A program made the translations under genes and the position numbers. 21,997 bases of DNA from an uncultured Nitrososphaera sp. GTDB taxonomy: Archaea > Thermoproteota > Nitrososphaeria > Nitrososphaerales > Nitrososphaeraceae. Positions 13,129-19,691 of this stretch are shown piece after piece. The notes beneath the pieces are model-generated. The model was not told the DNA's origin, did no database searches, and saw only the letters and a list, made by a program, of their open reading frames with translations. The stretch's first letter is position 1. Each line of letters begins with the position of its first letter. The stretch lies in the NCBI RefSeq assembly GCF_946478925.1, contig NZ_CAMLDP010000025.1, positions 1 to 21,997 on the forward strand, given 5' to 3'.

Positions 13129-14387
13129 ACTTCAACTACTTCGCCCTGCTCGGGCGCGCGTGCGTCATAGCCGTATTTCTCCTTTATCTCCTGCGCGAAC
13201 TTTTCGCACGAGGGCCCATCGCCGTGCACTGTCAGCACCTTGGGGTTTCCCTGCACGCGGTCCAGTATCTCGAACAGTTCGCTCCTACTGTTGTGGCCAG
13301 AAAACTCGAAGCGCTTGACGTCGGCGTAGCACTTTCTCATCTTGCCGTCAAAGTTTGCCACGCGCTTGTCAAGAAGCATCCTACCCGGCGTGCCTTCCCC
13401 CTGGTACGAGACGAGGGCGATGCCGTTCTTTTCGCTTCCCATCATCTCCTGCGTGTAGAATATGGCCGAACCGCCGACCAGCATCCCCGCCGGCGATATT
13501 ATGACGCACGGCTCGTGGACGACCTTCCTGCGCCTGCCCCAGCCGGTTATCCACTCGGCGCCTCCGATTGCGCGCTTGAACATCTCTGGGTCGCGCAGGA
13601 ACGCGGGGTGCCTTCCCATTATCTCGTTTGCCTTGAGCGCCATGCCGTCCATGACCACCTTGTGCTTAAAGTTATAGTGCTCTAAAACACACGCTATCTC
13701 TTGCGCCCTTTCAACAGAGAAAGAGGGGATGAACATCGTGCCTCCACGCTCGATCACCTCGTAGCAGAACTGTATCAATTCCCGCTCTGACTGCTCGCGG
13801 GGCGTCTGCTCGTTCTGCGAGTACGTGCTCTCTATTATCATCATGTCAATCGGCCCAAAGTCGAGGTCCGCCGGCCGGAGCAGTTTTGAGCCTCTGGTGT
13901 TGATGTCGCCGGTGTAGAACAGCTTTTTGCCCTCGTGTTCCACCGTGACAGTCGAGCCTCCGACCACGTGGCCTGATTCATATAATGTCACTTTGGCGTC
14001 GTTTACCATGTACGGCTCCCTGTACTGCAGTTTCTTGGAGCTCTTTAGCATGGTCATGACGTCAATGTATTCAAACGGCAGGTAAAAACCCGACAATTTT
14101 ATCATGTCCTCTATCAAAAGCTCGGACAGTTCAAATGTCGGCAGCGTGCCTAATGCTGGTATGTCTGTGGTTCCTGAAAGATACAATGACGGAACAAACC
14201 CGGAATGGTCGAGGTGCGCGTGCGTGATTACGACGGCGTCGACTTCCTTTGGCTTGACGTGCATCGGGAAAACCGGCTCCCTCTTTAATAGCACGCCATA
14301 GTCCATCAGTATGTTCGTGTTGTTGCAGTTGGCGAGAAAAGCAGAACGGCCGACTTCCTTTGCGGCCCCCATTACCTTAACTTTCAA
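13125..14387 (-). CDS. Beta-CASP metallo-beta-lactamase RNase (archaeal CPSF-like, no KH domains)
   Basis: This 420-residue enzyme has the metallo-beta-lactamase core: HAHLDHSG (His56, His58, Asp60, His61), then SGHVVGGS and YTGDINT, with later motifs IESTYS, SGHNSRSEL and VHGDG marking the beta-CASP insertion and C-terminal part. Beta-CASP proteins are Zn-dependent endo/5'-3' exoribonucleases of mRNA 3' processing and decay. It lacks the N-terminal KH pair of aCPSF1 and so resembles the shorter aCPSF2-type group; RNase J is another possibility. TTG start at 14387. TATA-like candidates are CTTTAAAG (about 14420-14427) and ATTTAAA (about 14434-14440), both giving short leaders. A small zinc protein is coupled downstream. 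Confidence 0.93.
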   Translation of the reverse strand: MKVKVMGAAKEVGRSAFLANCNNTNILMDYGVLLKREPVFPMHVKPKEVDAVVITHAHLDHSGFVPSLYLSGTTDIPALGTLPTFELSELLIEDMIKLSGFYLPFEYIDVMTMLKSSKKLQYREPYMVNDAKVTLYESGHVVGGSTVTVEHEGKKLFYTGDINTRGSKLLRPADLDFGPIDMMIIESTYSQNEQTPREQSERELIQFCYEVIERGGTMFIPSFSVERAQEIACVLEHYNFKHKVVMDGMALKANEIMGRHPAFLRDPEMFKRAIGGAEWITGWGRRRKVVHEPCVIISPAGMLVGGSAIFYTQEMMGSEKNGIALVSYQGEGTPGRMLLDKRVANFDGKMRKCYADVKRFEFSGHNSRSELFEILDRVQGNPKVLTVHGDGPSCEKFAQEIKEKYGYDARAPEQGEVVEV

Positions 14388-14503
14388 TCTGTTTACAGCT
14401 GCATTCTGTCTGTAGGCGCTTTAAAGCTTGCTAATTTAAAAGGGGAAGGGGGTGTGCTTCCAGTGGAACTGCGTCATTGGGCGTTAGTACTTTTGTATCT
14501 GAT

Positions 14504-15304
14504 CTAAAAGCGCACCTGCCACAGCGGATCTTGTACAGCAGGATTTTCCAGCTTTTGCATGTACCCAAACCCGCATTCGTCCAGCACGGATTCGAAATCG
14601 TACCTTTCTTTTAGCAGGTGCTCTACTGCGACTTGCTTTTCCAGGGCGTCCTTTACCTTTGCAGCCATGTTTGGCTTGGCATAGACGTACCAGAAGTTGT
14701 GCGCGCCGCGCATCCTTGCCAGCTGCACACGCTTTTCCTCCGGCATTTTCGTATAGTGGCGGTTCATGATCTCGACGTTGACGTCCTCCCACGAAGGCGT
14801 ACGCCACCAGGCGACGCGCTCAAAGCCGTGGCCGTCAAACTCGGCCGCAAGGCTGATGCCCTGATCAAGAGTAGTGACGATGATGTCCGTGCTCTTGGCA
14901 ATAGGGTCGCGAAAGTCCTGCCCCGGCTCCATCCAGCCCACAAAAATCACGTCGTATTTTCTGTCTATCCAATGCGCGTCGGCTATGCTGATGTATTCCG
15001 GCTTTTCCATGCCGAGGCCGTAGAATATGCCGATGTCTTTTTCAAGCCCCTCTGCGTCTGGCAAATACTCTCTCACTCTTTTCAAAAAGTCGCCATAGCC
15101 ACATCCGACATCCAGATAACTTGGCTTTTCATTGACCGCCTTGGCTATCGCAACAACGCGTAGCACGTCGACCTTGCGGTAGGAAAAATACGTGCCTGCA
15201 AAGAACGGAAAGCTGTACCGTACGTGGTGTGGCGATACTGCATTATTCTGGAACTGCGCAAATGATTCCATTGCTTTTCGCAGGTCGCTGGTGACAAACG
15301 GCAT
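14504..15304 (-). CDS. SAM-dependent methyltransferase-like protein, paralogue 1
   Basis: This 266-residue protein has the class I methyltransferase motif I, YLDVGCGYGDF (63-73), followed by an acidic motif II (GLEKD) and IIVTT/VGWMEP segments. The N-terminal 60 residues contain a conserved block, HHVRYSFPFFAGTYFSYRKVDVLRVVAIAKA. The C terminus holds a second conserved block, RYDFESVLDECGFGY. The substrate is unknown; nothing here links it to a named family. It begins 2 nt after the stop of its paralogue, so the two are one operon arising by tandem duplication. Conserved Trp/Arg-rich AWWRTPSW (about 165-172) may be part of the substrate pocket. A 116-bp AT-rich gap follows. Confidence 0.85.
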   Translation of the reverse strand: MPFVTSDLRKAMESFAQFQNNAVSPHHVRYSFPFFAGTYFSYRKVDVLRVVAIAKAVNEKPSYLDVGCGYGDFLKRVREYLPDAEGLEKDIGIFYGLGMEKPEYISIADAHWIDRKYDVIFVGWMEPGQDFRDPIAKSTDIIVTTLDQGISLAAEFDGHGFERVAWWRTPSWEDVNVEIMNRHYTKMPEEKRVQLARMRGAHNFWYVYAKPNMAAKVKDALEKQVAVEHLLKERYDFESVLDECGFGYMQKLENPAVQDPLWQVRF

Positions 15305-15306
15305 AT

Positions 15307-16128
15307 CTAGTCAAGGATCACTTCCCACAGGCGTTTTGCGCTCGTAACCGTTGCAAGCTCCTCCTTGTACCCAAACCCGCATTCGTCCAGCACGGACTCG
15401 AAATCGTACCGCTCCTCCTCTTTTGCGTCCTCTCTTGCTACGTGTGACACAAGCACCTCTCTTATCTTGCCGGCAAGCTCTGGCTTTGCATAGACGTACC
15501 AAAAGTTGTGCGCGCTGCGCAAAGCTGCAAGCTGCTGCTTTTTCTCTTCCGGCATCCTCGTGTAATAGCGGTTCATCAGCTCGGCGTTTACATCTATCCA
15601 CGAAGGCGTGCGCCACCACGCTATTTGCTGCAAGCCAAACTCGTCGTACTCGCAGCCGCCGTTTATCCCGCACTGGCCCCCTGCGTCAAACGTCGTAATG
15701 ACGCACTTTGCAATCTTTGCCACCTGCCTGCGAAAGTCTGTGCCCGGCTCCATCCACCCGACAAACGCCACGTCCACCGGCCTTGACAACGATTCAACAG
15801 CCGCAACCTCGATGTAGTCAGGCTTGTCCGCGCCCAGCGCGTAGAATATCCCTCCTTCCTTTTCGACGCCTGACGCGCCTGGCAGGTACTCTTTTACCCT
15901 TTTCAGGAAATCCCCATAGCCACATCCGATGTCAAGGTAACTTGGATTATTGTCGTTGATCGCCTTGGCTATCGCAACAACGCGTAGCACGTCGACCTTG
16001 CGGTAGGAAAAATACGATCCGGTGAAAAACGGGAATATGTAGCGCGCATGGTGCGCCGGTGGATTATTCTCTACAAACTGCCGGTAAGCTTGTTGTGCTT
16101 TATGCAGTTCTTCCAGCTTGAAAGGCAT
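15307..16128 (-). CDS. SAM-dependent methyltransferase-like protein, paralogue 2
   Basis: This 273-residue protein is the upstream twin of the 266-residue protein: motif I YLDIGCGYGDF (64-74), the same HHARYIFPFFTGSYFSYRKVDVLR block (26-49), the same AWWRTPSW and the same RYDFESVLDECGFGY near the C terminus. It has a Gly/Cys-rich insert (GGQCGINGGCEYDEFG) absent from the other, with two Cys that could bind metal or form a disulfide. It should use S-adenosylmethionine; the acceptor is unknown. The element CATATAGGG (about 16161-16169, minus sense) is a possible TATA box giving a leader of about 10 nt. Whether the two proteins form a heterodimer is a testable guess. Confidence 0.85.
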   Translation of the reverse strand: MPFKLEELHKAQQAYRQFVENNPPAHHARYIFPFFTGSYFSYRKVDVLRVVAIAKAINDNNPSYLDIGCGYGDFLKRVKEYLPGASGVEKEGGIFYALGADKPDYIEVAAVESLSRPVDVAFVGWMEPGTDFRRQVAKIAKCVITTFDAGGQCGINGGCEYDEFGLQQIAWWRTPSWIDVNAELMNRYYTRMPEEKKQQLAALRSAHNFWYVYAKPELAGKIREVLVSHVAREDAKEEERYDFESVLDECGFGYKEELATVTSAKRLWEVILD

Positions 16129-16223
16129 GGCTTGTACGCGCGTGCTTCAAACCGGCATGTCCCTATATGTTGCTTCATGCGCGAGGATTTTCACCCTATA
16201 ACACCGTTTACAAAACCCCATAA

Positions 16224-16253
16224 CGCTTATTAAGTTGCATTCGCAACAGTTGC
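16224..16253 (+). promoter_or_regulatory. Promoter with palindrome upstream of the 73-residue gene
   Basis: TATA-like GCTTATTAAG (16225-16234) lies about 26 bp before the ATG at 16257, predicting a leaderless message. Immediately downstream is GTTGC-ATTC-GCAAC (16234-16247), and a further AGTTGC (16248-16253). A bound repressor would cover the transcription start. Confidence 0.5.
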
Positions 16254-16256
16254 ACT

Positions 16257-16478
16257 ATGGTTAGGAAATTTGACGACTGGTGGAAGACAGTTCCAGCTGA
16301 CTTGAAGGCAAAGGCTCGCAAGGGTGACGAGTCCAACAAGCCATTGCTCAACCAGGTTAACTACGTTCTTCTGCACCTTCACTTGGCAGGCAAGCACGAT
16401 GCAAAGCCGACCCACGAGGAGCTGAAGGACTGGCTGCACAGTGGCCAGGTTGACGTCCTGAGACAGGGCGGCAAGTAA
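16257..16478 (+). CDS. Small basic conserved protein of unknown function
   Basis: The 73-residue protein starts MVRKFDDWWKTVPADLKAKARKG and carries a helical middle (NQVNYVLLHLHLAGKHDAK) and a short THEELKDWL helix. No Cys, no signal peptide, no membrane segment. The pattern suggests an all-helical, perhaps DNA- or RNA-associated or structural small protein, but I recognise no family. It has its own strong-looking promoter and a pyrimidine-rich terminator (16487-16515), so it is an independent and possibly highly expressed unit. It diverges from the methyltransferase pair. Confidence 0.82.
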   Translation: MVRKFDDWWKTVPADLKAKARKGDESNKPLLNQVNYVLLHLHLAGKHDAKPTHEELKDWLHSGQVDVLRQGGK

Positions 16479-16486
16479 GCAAGAAA

Positions 16487-16520
16487 AACTACTCTTTTTT
16501 CCTTTTCTTTTTCATCTTTT
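16487..16520 (+). terminator. Pyrimidine-rich terminator after the 73-residue gene
   Basis: Just after the stop, several T runs (CTTTTTTCC, TTTTC, TTTTTC, TTTTC) match archaeal poly-U termination. About 110 bp of apparently non-coding DNA follow until the ferredoxin start, holding only its promoter. Confidence 0.5.
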
Positions 16521-16590
16521 CATCAATTAGCGCCTGCTGTCCTCTCGACTTGCAAGAAAGTTATAACAGCGTTTTGGGATATGCATAGAG

Positions 16591-16624
16591 TTTAAATAGT
16601 TTCAAGCACTGACAACGTTCAGTG
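16591..16624 (+). promoter_or_regulatory. Ferredoxin promoter with inverted repeat at the predicted start of transcription
   Basis: TATA-like TTTAAATA (16591-16598) predicts transcription from about 16621-16625 and a leader of about 10 nt. CACTGA (16607-16612) and TCAGTG (16619-16624), 6 bp apart, form an inverted repeat ending at that point, a likely regulator site. Confidence 0.5.
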
Positions 16625-16633
16625 AATTAATAG

Positions 16634-16927
16634 ATGCCAATTGCTATACTTCCAGACGTCGATGAGCAAAGATGCATCGGCTGCGCGCTCTGCGTAGAAA
16701 TCTGCACCGCTCTCGGTCCAGATGTGCTCAGAGTCAAGCCGGTGGAAGGATGGAAGAGGGGTAAGGCATTTGTCTTCTATCCAGAGAGATGCATCTCCGA
16801 TGGAGCGTGCGTCGGTGTGTGCCCAACACACGCTATATTCTGGATGAGGCCGATGGAATACACCCCAGGACAGCCAGTCCCGCTGCACAAGAACGGTGTG
16901 TTCAGCAAGGGCTGGGAAGAAGGTTAA
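16634..16927 (+). CDS. Two-cluster bacterial-type ferredoxin with Asp in motif II
   Basis: This 97-residue soluble ferredoxin has motif I as C14-x2-C17-x2-C20-x3-C24 and motif II as C53-x2-D56-x2-C59-x3-C63-Pro. Asp56 stands where the second Cys is expected. One cluster (C14, C17, C20, C63) should be an ordinary [4Fe-4S]. The other (C53, D56, C59, C24) could be [3Fe-4S] or an Asp-ligated [4Fe-4S] cluster, as in Pyrococcus furiosus ferredoxin. It likely carries low-potential electrons for oxidoreductases such as 2-oxoacid:ferredoxin enzymes. An extension (about 70-97) follows the second motif. It has its own promoter and poly-T terminator, so is probably monocistronic and abundant. Confidence 0.93.
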   Translation: MPIAILPDVDEQRCIGCALCVEICTALGPDVLRVKPVEGWKRGKAFVFYPERCISDGACVGVCPTHAIFWMRPMEYTPGQPVPLHKNGVFSKGWEEG

Positions 16928-16940
16928 AAGTCCATCCACA

Positions 16941-16964
16941 CTCTTTTCTCTTTTTCCTTTTTTC
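16941..16964 (+). terminator. Poly-T terminator after ferredoxin
   Basis: CTCTTTTCTCTTTTTCCTTTTTTC begins about 14 nt past the ferredoxin stop: a graded pyrimidine tract with T4, T5 and T6 runs typical of archaeal termination. Confidence 0.55.
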
Positions 16965-16970
16965 AAAAAA

Positions 16971-16994
16971 CTAAACTCATATCTACTAGTTTAG
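16971..16994 (+). repeat. Inverted repeat upstream of the 40-residue gene
   Basis: CTAAACT (16971-16977) and AGTTTAG (16988-16994) are perfect arms 10 bp apart, 14 bp before the ATG at 17008. No canonical TATA box is evident between them, though the whole stretch is AT-rich. It may be an operator. Confidence 0.45.
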
Positions 16995-17007
16995 CGATCA
17001 TACCGCC

Positions 17008-17130
17008 ATGTGCGACTATATGTACTACGAAGAGTTGCGCAAGCACAAGGTCAGAAAGCAGATACCGGAACCAGAGCGAGAACTGGAACAGGTAGAAGAA
17101 GAAAAGAAGCCGATAATCATCAACGCCTAG
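17008..17130 (+). CDS. 40-residue charged protein
   Basis: A small frame, MCDYMYYEELRKHKVRKQIPEPERELEQVEEEKKPIIINA, starting at ATG 17008. It is strongly charged, with a Tyr-rich N terminus, a basic helix and a Glu-rich stretch, and no known motif. Support for coding comes from its own upstream inverted repeat and AT-rich promoter, the absence of another gene here and the convergent 11-nt overlap with endonuclease V, which resembles other gene ends in the window. I cannot rule out chance. The function is unknown; it might bind a partner protein. Confidence 0.5.
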   Translation: MCDYMYYEELRKHKVRKQIPEPERELEQVEEEKKPIIINA

Positions 17131-17737
17131 AATTCGTGTCTGCCAGCCGTAGAGGTTCTGGCAGCCACTCTCCTTTCTTTGTCATGCTTTTGGCGAGGGC
17201 AACGGCGGATTCAAGCGACACTCTATGGCCGGCACTCACGTAAAGGTTTTTCTGGCCCTCTATTACGTAGCCCAGCACATCGCCGCCAAGCTCGACATAA
17301 TCGTCGTCCCTCACTTTGCCGCACAACAGGCTCTTTGCCGCGCCTATCGCCGGCTTGTCCATGATGACTCCGATGTAGCACGCAAGGCCGCATCGGCGCG
17401 GGTGCAACAGCCCATGGCCATCTGCCATGACGAGGTCGTAACGCTTCAGGCGCTTTAACGTGCGCAGGACGGGACCAGCTTCGCGCAGCATGAAGAGGCC
17501 GGGTATGTACGGGTGCTTGATCTCGCTTTTCGTGTCTGCCTGCTCGACTACTATCTTCAGGTCTGCGACATCCATGACGACTGCCGAGCAGTGTGCCACG
17601 CCTGCGCGGTACGAGACATCGACTCCGCACACGAGCCTTATGTCTTTGTAGTCATCTCTTGCGACGACCTTTCTTGCAATCTCTTTTTGCTGCCGGACTG
17701 CGGCAGCCGGGGTAGACGGAAGCCTATAGCCTGTCAA
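17120..17737 (-). CDS. nfi: Endonuclease V
   Basis: This 205-residue nuclease matches the Thermotoga/E. coli type, which cuts the second phosphodiester bond 3' of deoxyinosine in DNA (and inosine in RNA for some members). The metal-binding acids are visible: Asp40 (GVDVSY), Glu86 (LREAGP) and Asp106 (MADGHGLLHPRRCGLA). The HPYIPG wedge motif (76-81) that probes the lesion is intact, so a full enzyme is expected. TTG start at 17737, overlapping the end of tgtA by 14 nt; it is therefore the third gene of the Lsm-TgtA-EndoV operon. The 3' end overlaps a small convergent gene by 11 nt. The operon context hints at an RNA-inosine role as well as DNA repair, which is inference. Confidence 0.95.
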   Translation of the reverse strand: MTGYRLPSTPAAAVRQQKEIARKVVARDDYKDIRLVCGVDVSYRAGVAHCSAVVMDVADLKIVVEQADTKSEIKHPYIPGLFMLREAGPVLRTLKRLKRYDLVMADGHGLLHPRRCGLACYIGVIMDKPAIGAAKSLLCGKVRDDDYVELGGDVLGYVIEGQKNLYVSAGHRVSLESAVALAKSMTKKGEWLPEPLRLADTNSRR

Positions 17738-19241
17738 TCACGTGATCTGAATAATCCTCTACGCGGGCCTTTAGCTTTGCCTCCTGCACGGCCTGCTTCA
17801 TAAAGCCGTCGGCGACGATTGTCACCTCGTCAAACTTGCTCGCAAATGCCGCAAGCGACTCTACAAACGACTGGTAGTCGCTTGCACGCCTCTCTACCCT
17901 CGGCGTCAGGTTGTGCGACGCAGGGAACACGTCGGATATTTCCGCCGGGATGATTCCGAGGTACGGGTTGTATGTCGCAATTTGCGCGTCCGGGAATTTC
18001 TTGGCAAGCGCCTTGAAGCCTCTCGTCGCGTAAAAGGGATGGACCTCGCCTTCGGGGAACATGACCAGCTTTTTCTTGGCCGTTGTAAACCTTGAGACGG
18101 CCTGCCGAAAGCGCCTCGCCTCCGGCCTGTGCTGGTCCACAGGATCAAAGAAAAAGATCGCCTTTTCCTTGAAAAGCGGCGTGCCGTCAGCGATAAAGTC
18201 AAATTCTGCTCCTCCAAGCAGCTGCACCGCCTCCAAGAGCTTGGGGTGCGCCCTTGCCTTTTGCATCACGTACTCCCACAGCCGGCCGTCCATTATAGCC
18301 TGCTTCGTCATGTCGACCTCTGCCTTTAGCACATGCAGGTTGTGCTTGGCAACCTCTATCATGCGCTGGTCCTTTTGCATGTCGCGCAGCTCCTTGAGGG
18401 TGTACGACGAGCAGACAGGGCACTGGCAGGGCAAGTACGTCATCTCTTCCATTCGCGCCGTGCCGTTTGCGTGCATGTACCTGCCATCCTTGGCGTACAG
18501 CATGTACGACGCCGAGTCAAACGTGTCGCAGCCAAGCGCAATCGCAAGCGGGATGGTAAGCGGGTGGCCCGCGCCAAACAGGTGCACAGGTTTTGCCGGT
18601 ATCGCCTTTTTCGCCCTTGCAATCATGCGCGCAAGCGTCGCAAACTCGTATGCCTCCATCAGTTCGACCGGGCTTCCAAGCGCCATGAACTGAAACCCCA
18701 TGCCGTCAAGGGCTTGCGCCGAATGCTCTACCAGATCAAAGTGCTCGGCGCCCTGCACAGGGCCGACCCACACCGCGTCCGTGTCGCCGACGACGTCCAG
18801 CGTCTGCTTGCAGTTTTCAAGCGTAATCCTGACGTACTCCTTTGCCTGCCCGTACGGAAGGCCATAACCGGTGGGCTTGTCGAGCGGTATTGGGATGTCG
18901 CTTTTGATGTCTTTTTCAAACTGCGCCATCGTAGCCGGCTCTACCTCCACTGACCCGTACTCTAACACCTGGTAGCCGCCAGAGTCGGTCATCACCGAGC
19001 CGTCAAAGCCGATGATGTCGTGGATTCCGCGCTTTCTCGCCTCGTCGCCGTAGTGCTTTAGCGTGATGTACGCGTTTGTAATCACGAGCGTAAAGCCCAT
19101 GTTTTTTAGAAACTGCGGGCTGATTGTCTGCCTTACCGGGTGGACCACAGGGACGAATGCCGGCGTCTCCACCTCGCCGTGGGGAGTCGAGAGCCTGCCT
19201 ATCCTTGCCGCAAGATCCGTATAGCGGACCTCGAATACCAC
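17724..19241 (-). CDS. tgtA: tRNA-guanine(15) transglycosylase (archaeosine synthesis), without PUA domain
   Basis: This 505-residue enzyme swaps guanine 15 of archaeal tRNA for preQ0, the first committed step to archaeosine. The catalytic acids are Asp86 (TDSGGYQ) and Asp242 (CDTFDSASY, the nucleophile). The structural Zn2+ site is C272-x-C274-x2-C277 (PCQCPVC) with His301. The C-terminal part (about 340-505) matches the archaeal C1/C2 domains, but no PUA domain follows; archaeal TgtA of the Pyrococcus type continues with PUA. The PUA module may be absent or encoded elsewhere. GTG start at 19241 shares one base with the Lsm stop (TAGTG). In the same operon with Lsm and EndoV. Confidence 0.95.
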   Translation of the reverse strand: MVFEVRYTDLAARIGRLSTPHGEVETPAFVPVVHPVRQTISPQFLKNMGFTLVITNAYITLKHYGDEARKRGIHDIIGFDGSVMTDSGGYQVLEYGSVEVEPATMAQFEKDIKSDIPIPLDKPTGYGLPYGQAKEYVRITLENCKQTLDVVGDTDAVWVGPVQGAEHFDLVEHSAQALDGMGFQFMALGSPVELMEAYEFATLARMIARAKKAIPAKPVHLFGAGHPLTIPLAIALGCDTFDSASYMLYAKDGRYMHANGTARMEEMTYLPCQCPVCSSYTLKELRDMQKDQRMIEVAKHNLHVLKAEVDMTKQAIMDGRLWEYVMQKARAHPKLLEAVQLLGGAEFDFIADGTPLFKEKAIFFFDPVDQHRPEARRFRQAVSRFTTAKKKLVMFPEGEVHPFYATRGFKALAKKFPDAQIATYNPYLGIIPAEISDVFPASHNLTPRVERRASDYQSFVESLAAFASKFDEVTIVADGFMKQAVQEAKLKARVEDYSDHVIDRL

Positions 19242-19654
19242 TACTTCTTTGTCTCCTTCATAAACGAGTCAAAGATGGACCTGACTCTGTCGGCAGAGAG
19301 GCCCGAGCCTTCCTCTACGCCTGACTGCGTCACCTTTATCTTGTCCATGACGATGATTGCGCCGACGTCCTCGCGGATCTTGACGAGGCCGGGAAACGCC
19401 CTTTCCAGCCTCTCTGCAAGCGCCTTAAAGTCAAATGGCTTTTCCATCAGGCGGACCTCCTTGACGAACGCACCGTTCAGGATGACCTTCAGAATGCCGT
19501 GGCCCTCGACGTTGTCAAGGACGATGTCGAGCTTGTCGTCGAGGCCGGCAAGCGTCCCGTTGTAAACCTTGCTATCTGAAGTCTCTACCGCCACCTTTTT
19601 GCCGATGAATTGAAGCGTTTCTTCGCCAAATTTTCTTGTAACAACAGCTGCCAT
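19241..19654 (-). CDS. Sm-like archaeal protein (SmAP/Lsm) with C-terminal extension
   Basis: From ATG 19654 this is 137 residues. The Sm fold (about 1-75) shows KKVAVETSDSKVYNGTLAGLDDKLDIVLDNVE (Sm1) and ILNGAFVKEVRLMEKP (Sm2; the usual Arg-Gly is Asn-Gly). A second domain (about 76-137, AERLERAFPGLVKIREDVGAIIV) recalls the SmAP3 type with a C-terminal extension. SmAP proteins form rings binding U-rich RNA in RNA processing and decay. The longer frame to 19792 is rejected: a TATA box (19676-19685) lies inside it and sets a leaderless start at 19654. Its stop overlaps the tgtA start by one base, making it the head of an RNA-modification operon. Confidence 0.88.
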   Translation of the reverse strand: MAAVVTRKFGEETLQFIGKKVAVETSDSKVYNGTLAGLDDKLDIVLDNVEGHGILKVILNGAFVKEVRLMEKPFDFKALAERLERAFPGLVKIREDVGAIIVMDKIKVTQSGVEEGSGLSADRVRSIFDSFMKETKK

Positions 19655-19675
19655 GCCTTTCTCAATTGCTCGGTT

Positions 19676-19685
19676 GTATATATAC
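19676..19685 (-). promoter_or_regulatory. TATA box of the Lsm-TgtA-EndoV operon
   Basis: The minus-strand element CGTATATATAC (19675-19686) lies 22-31 bp upstream of ATG 19654, giving a transcription start at about that ATG. It is among the clearest TATA boxes in the window and lies just after the stop of the DUF4287 gene. Confidence 0.6.
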
Positions 19686-19691
19686 GAATTT

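Noticed and set aside
14441..14461. GGAAG-N8-CTTCC hairpin in the gap between methyltransferase and beta-CASP genes
   Set aside because: Only five pairs with no T tract or conserved context; likely chance.
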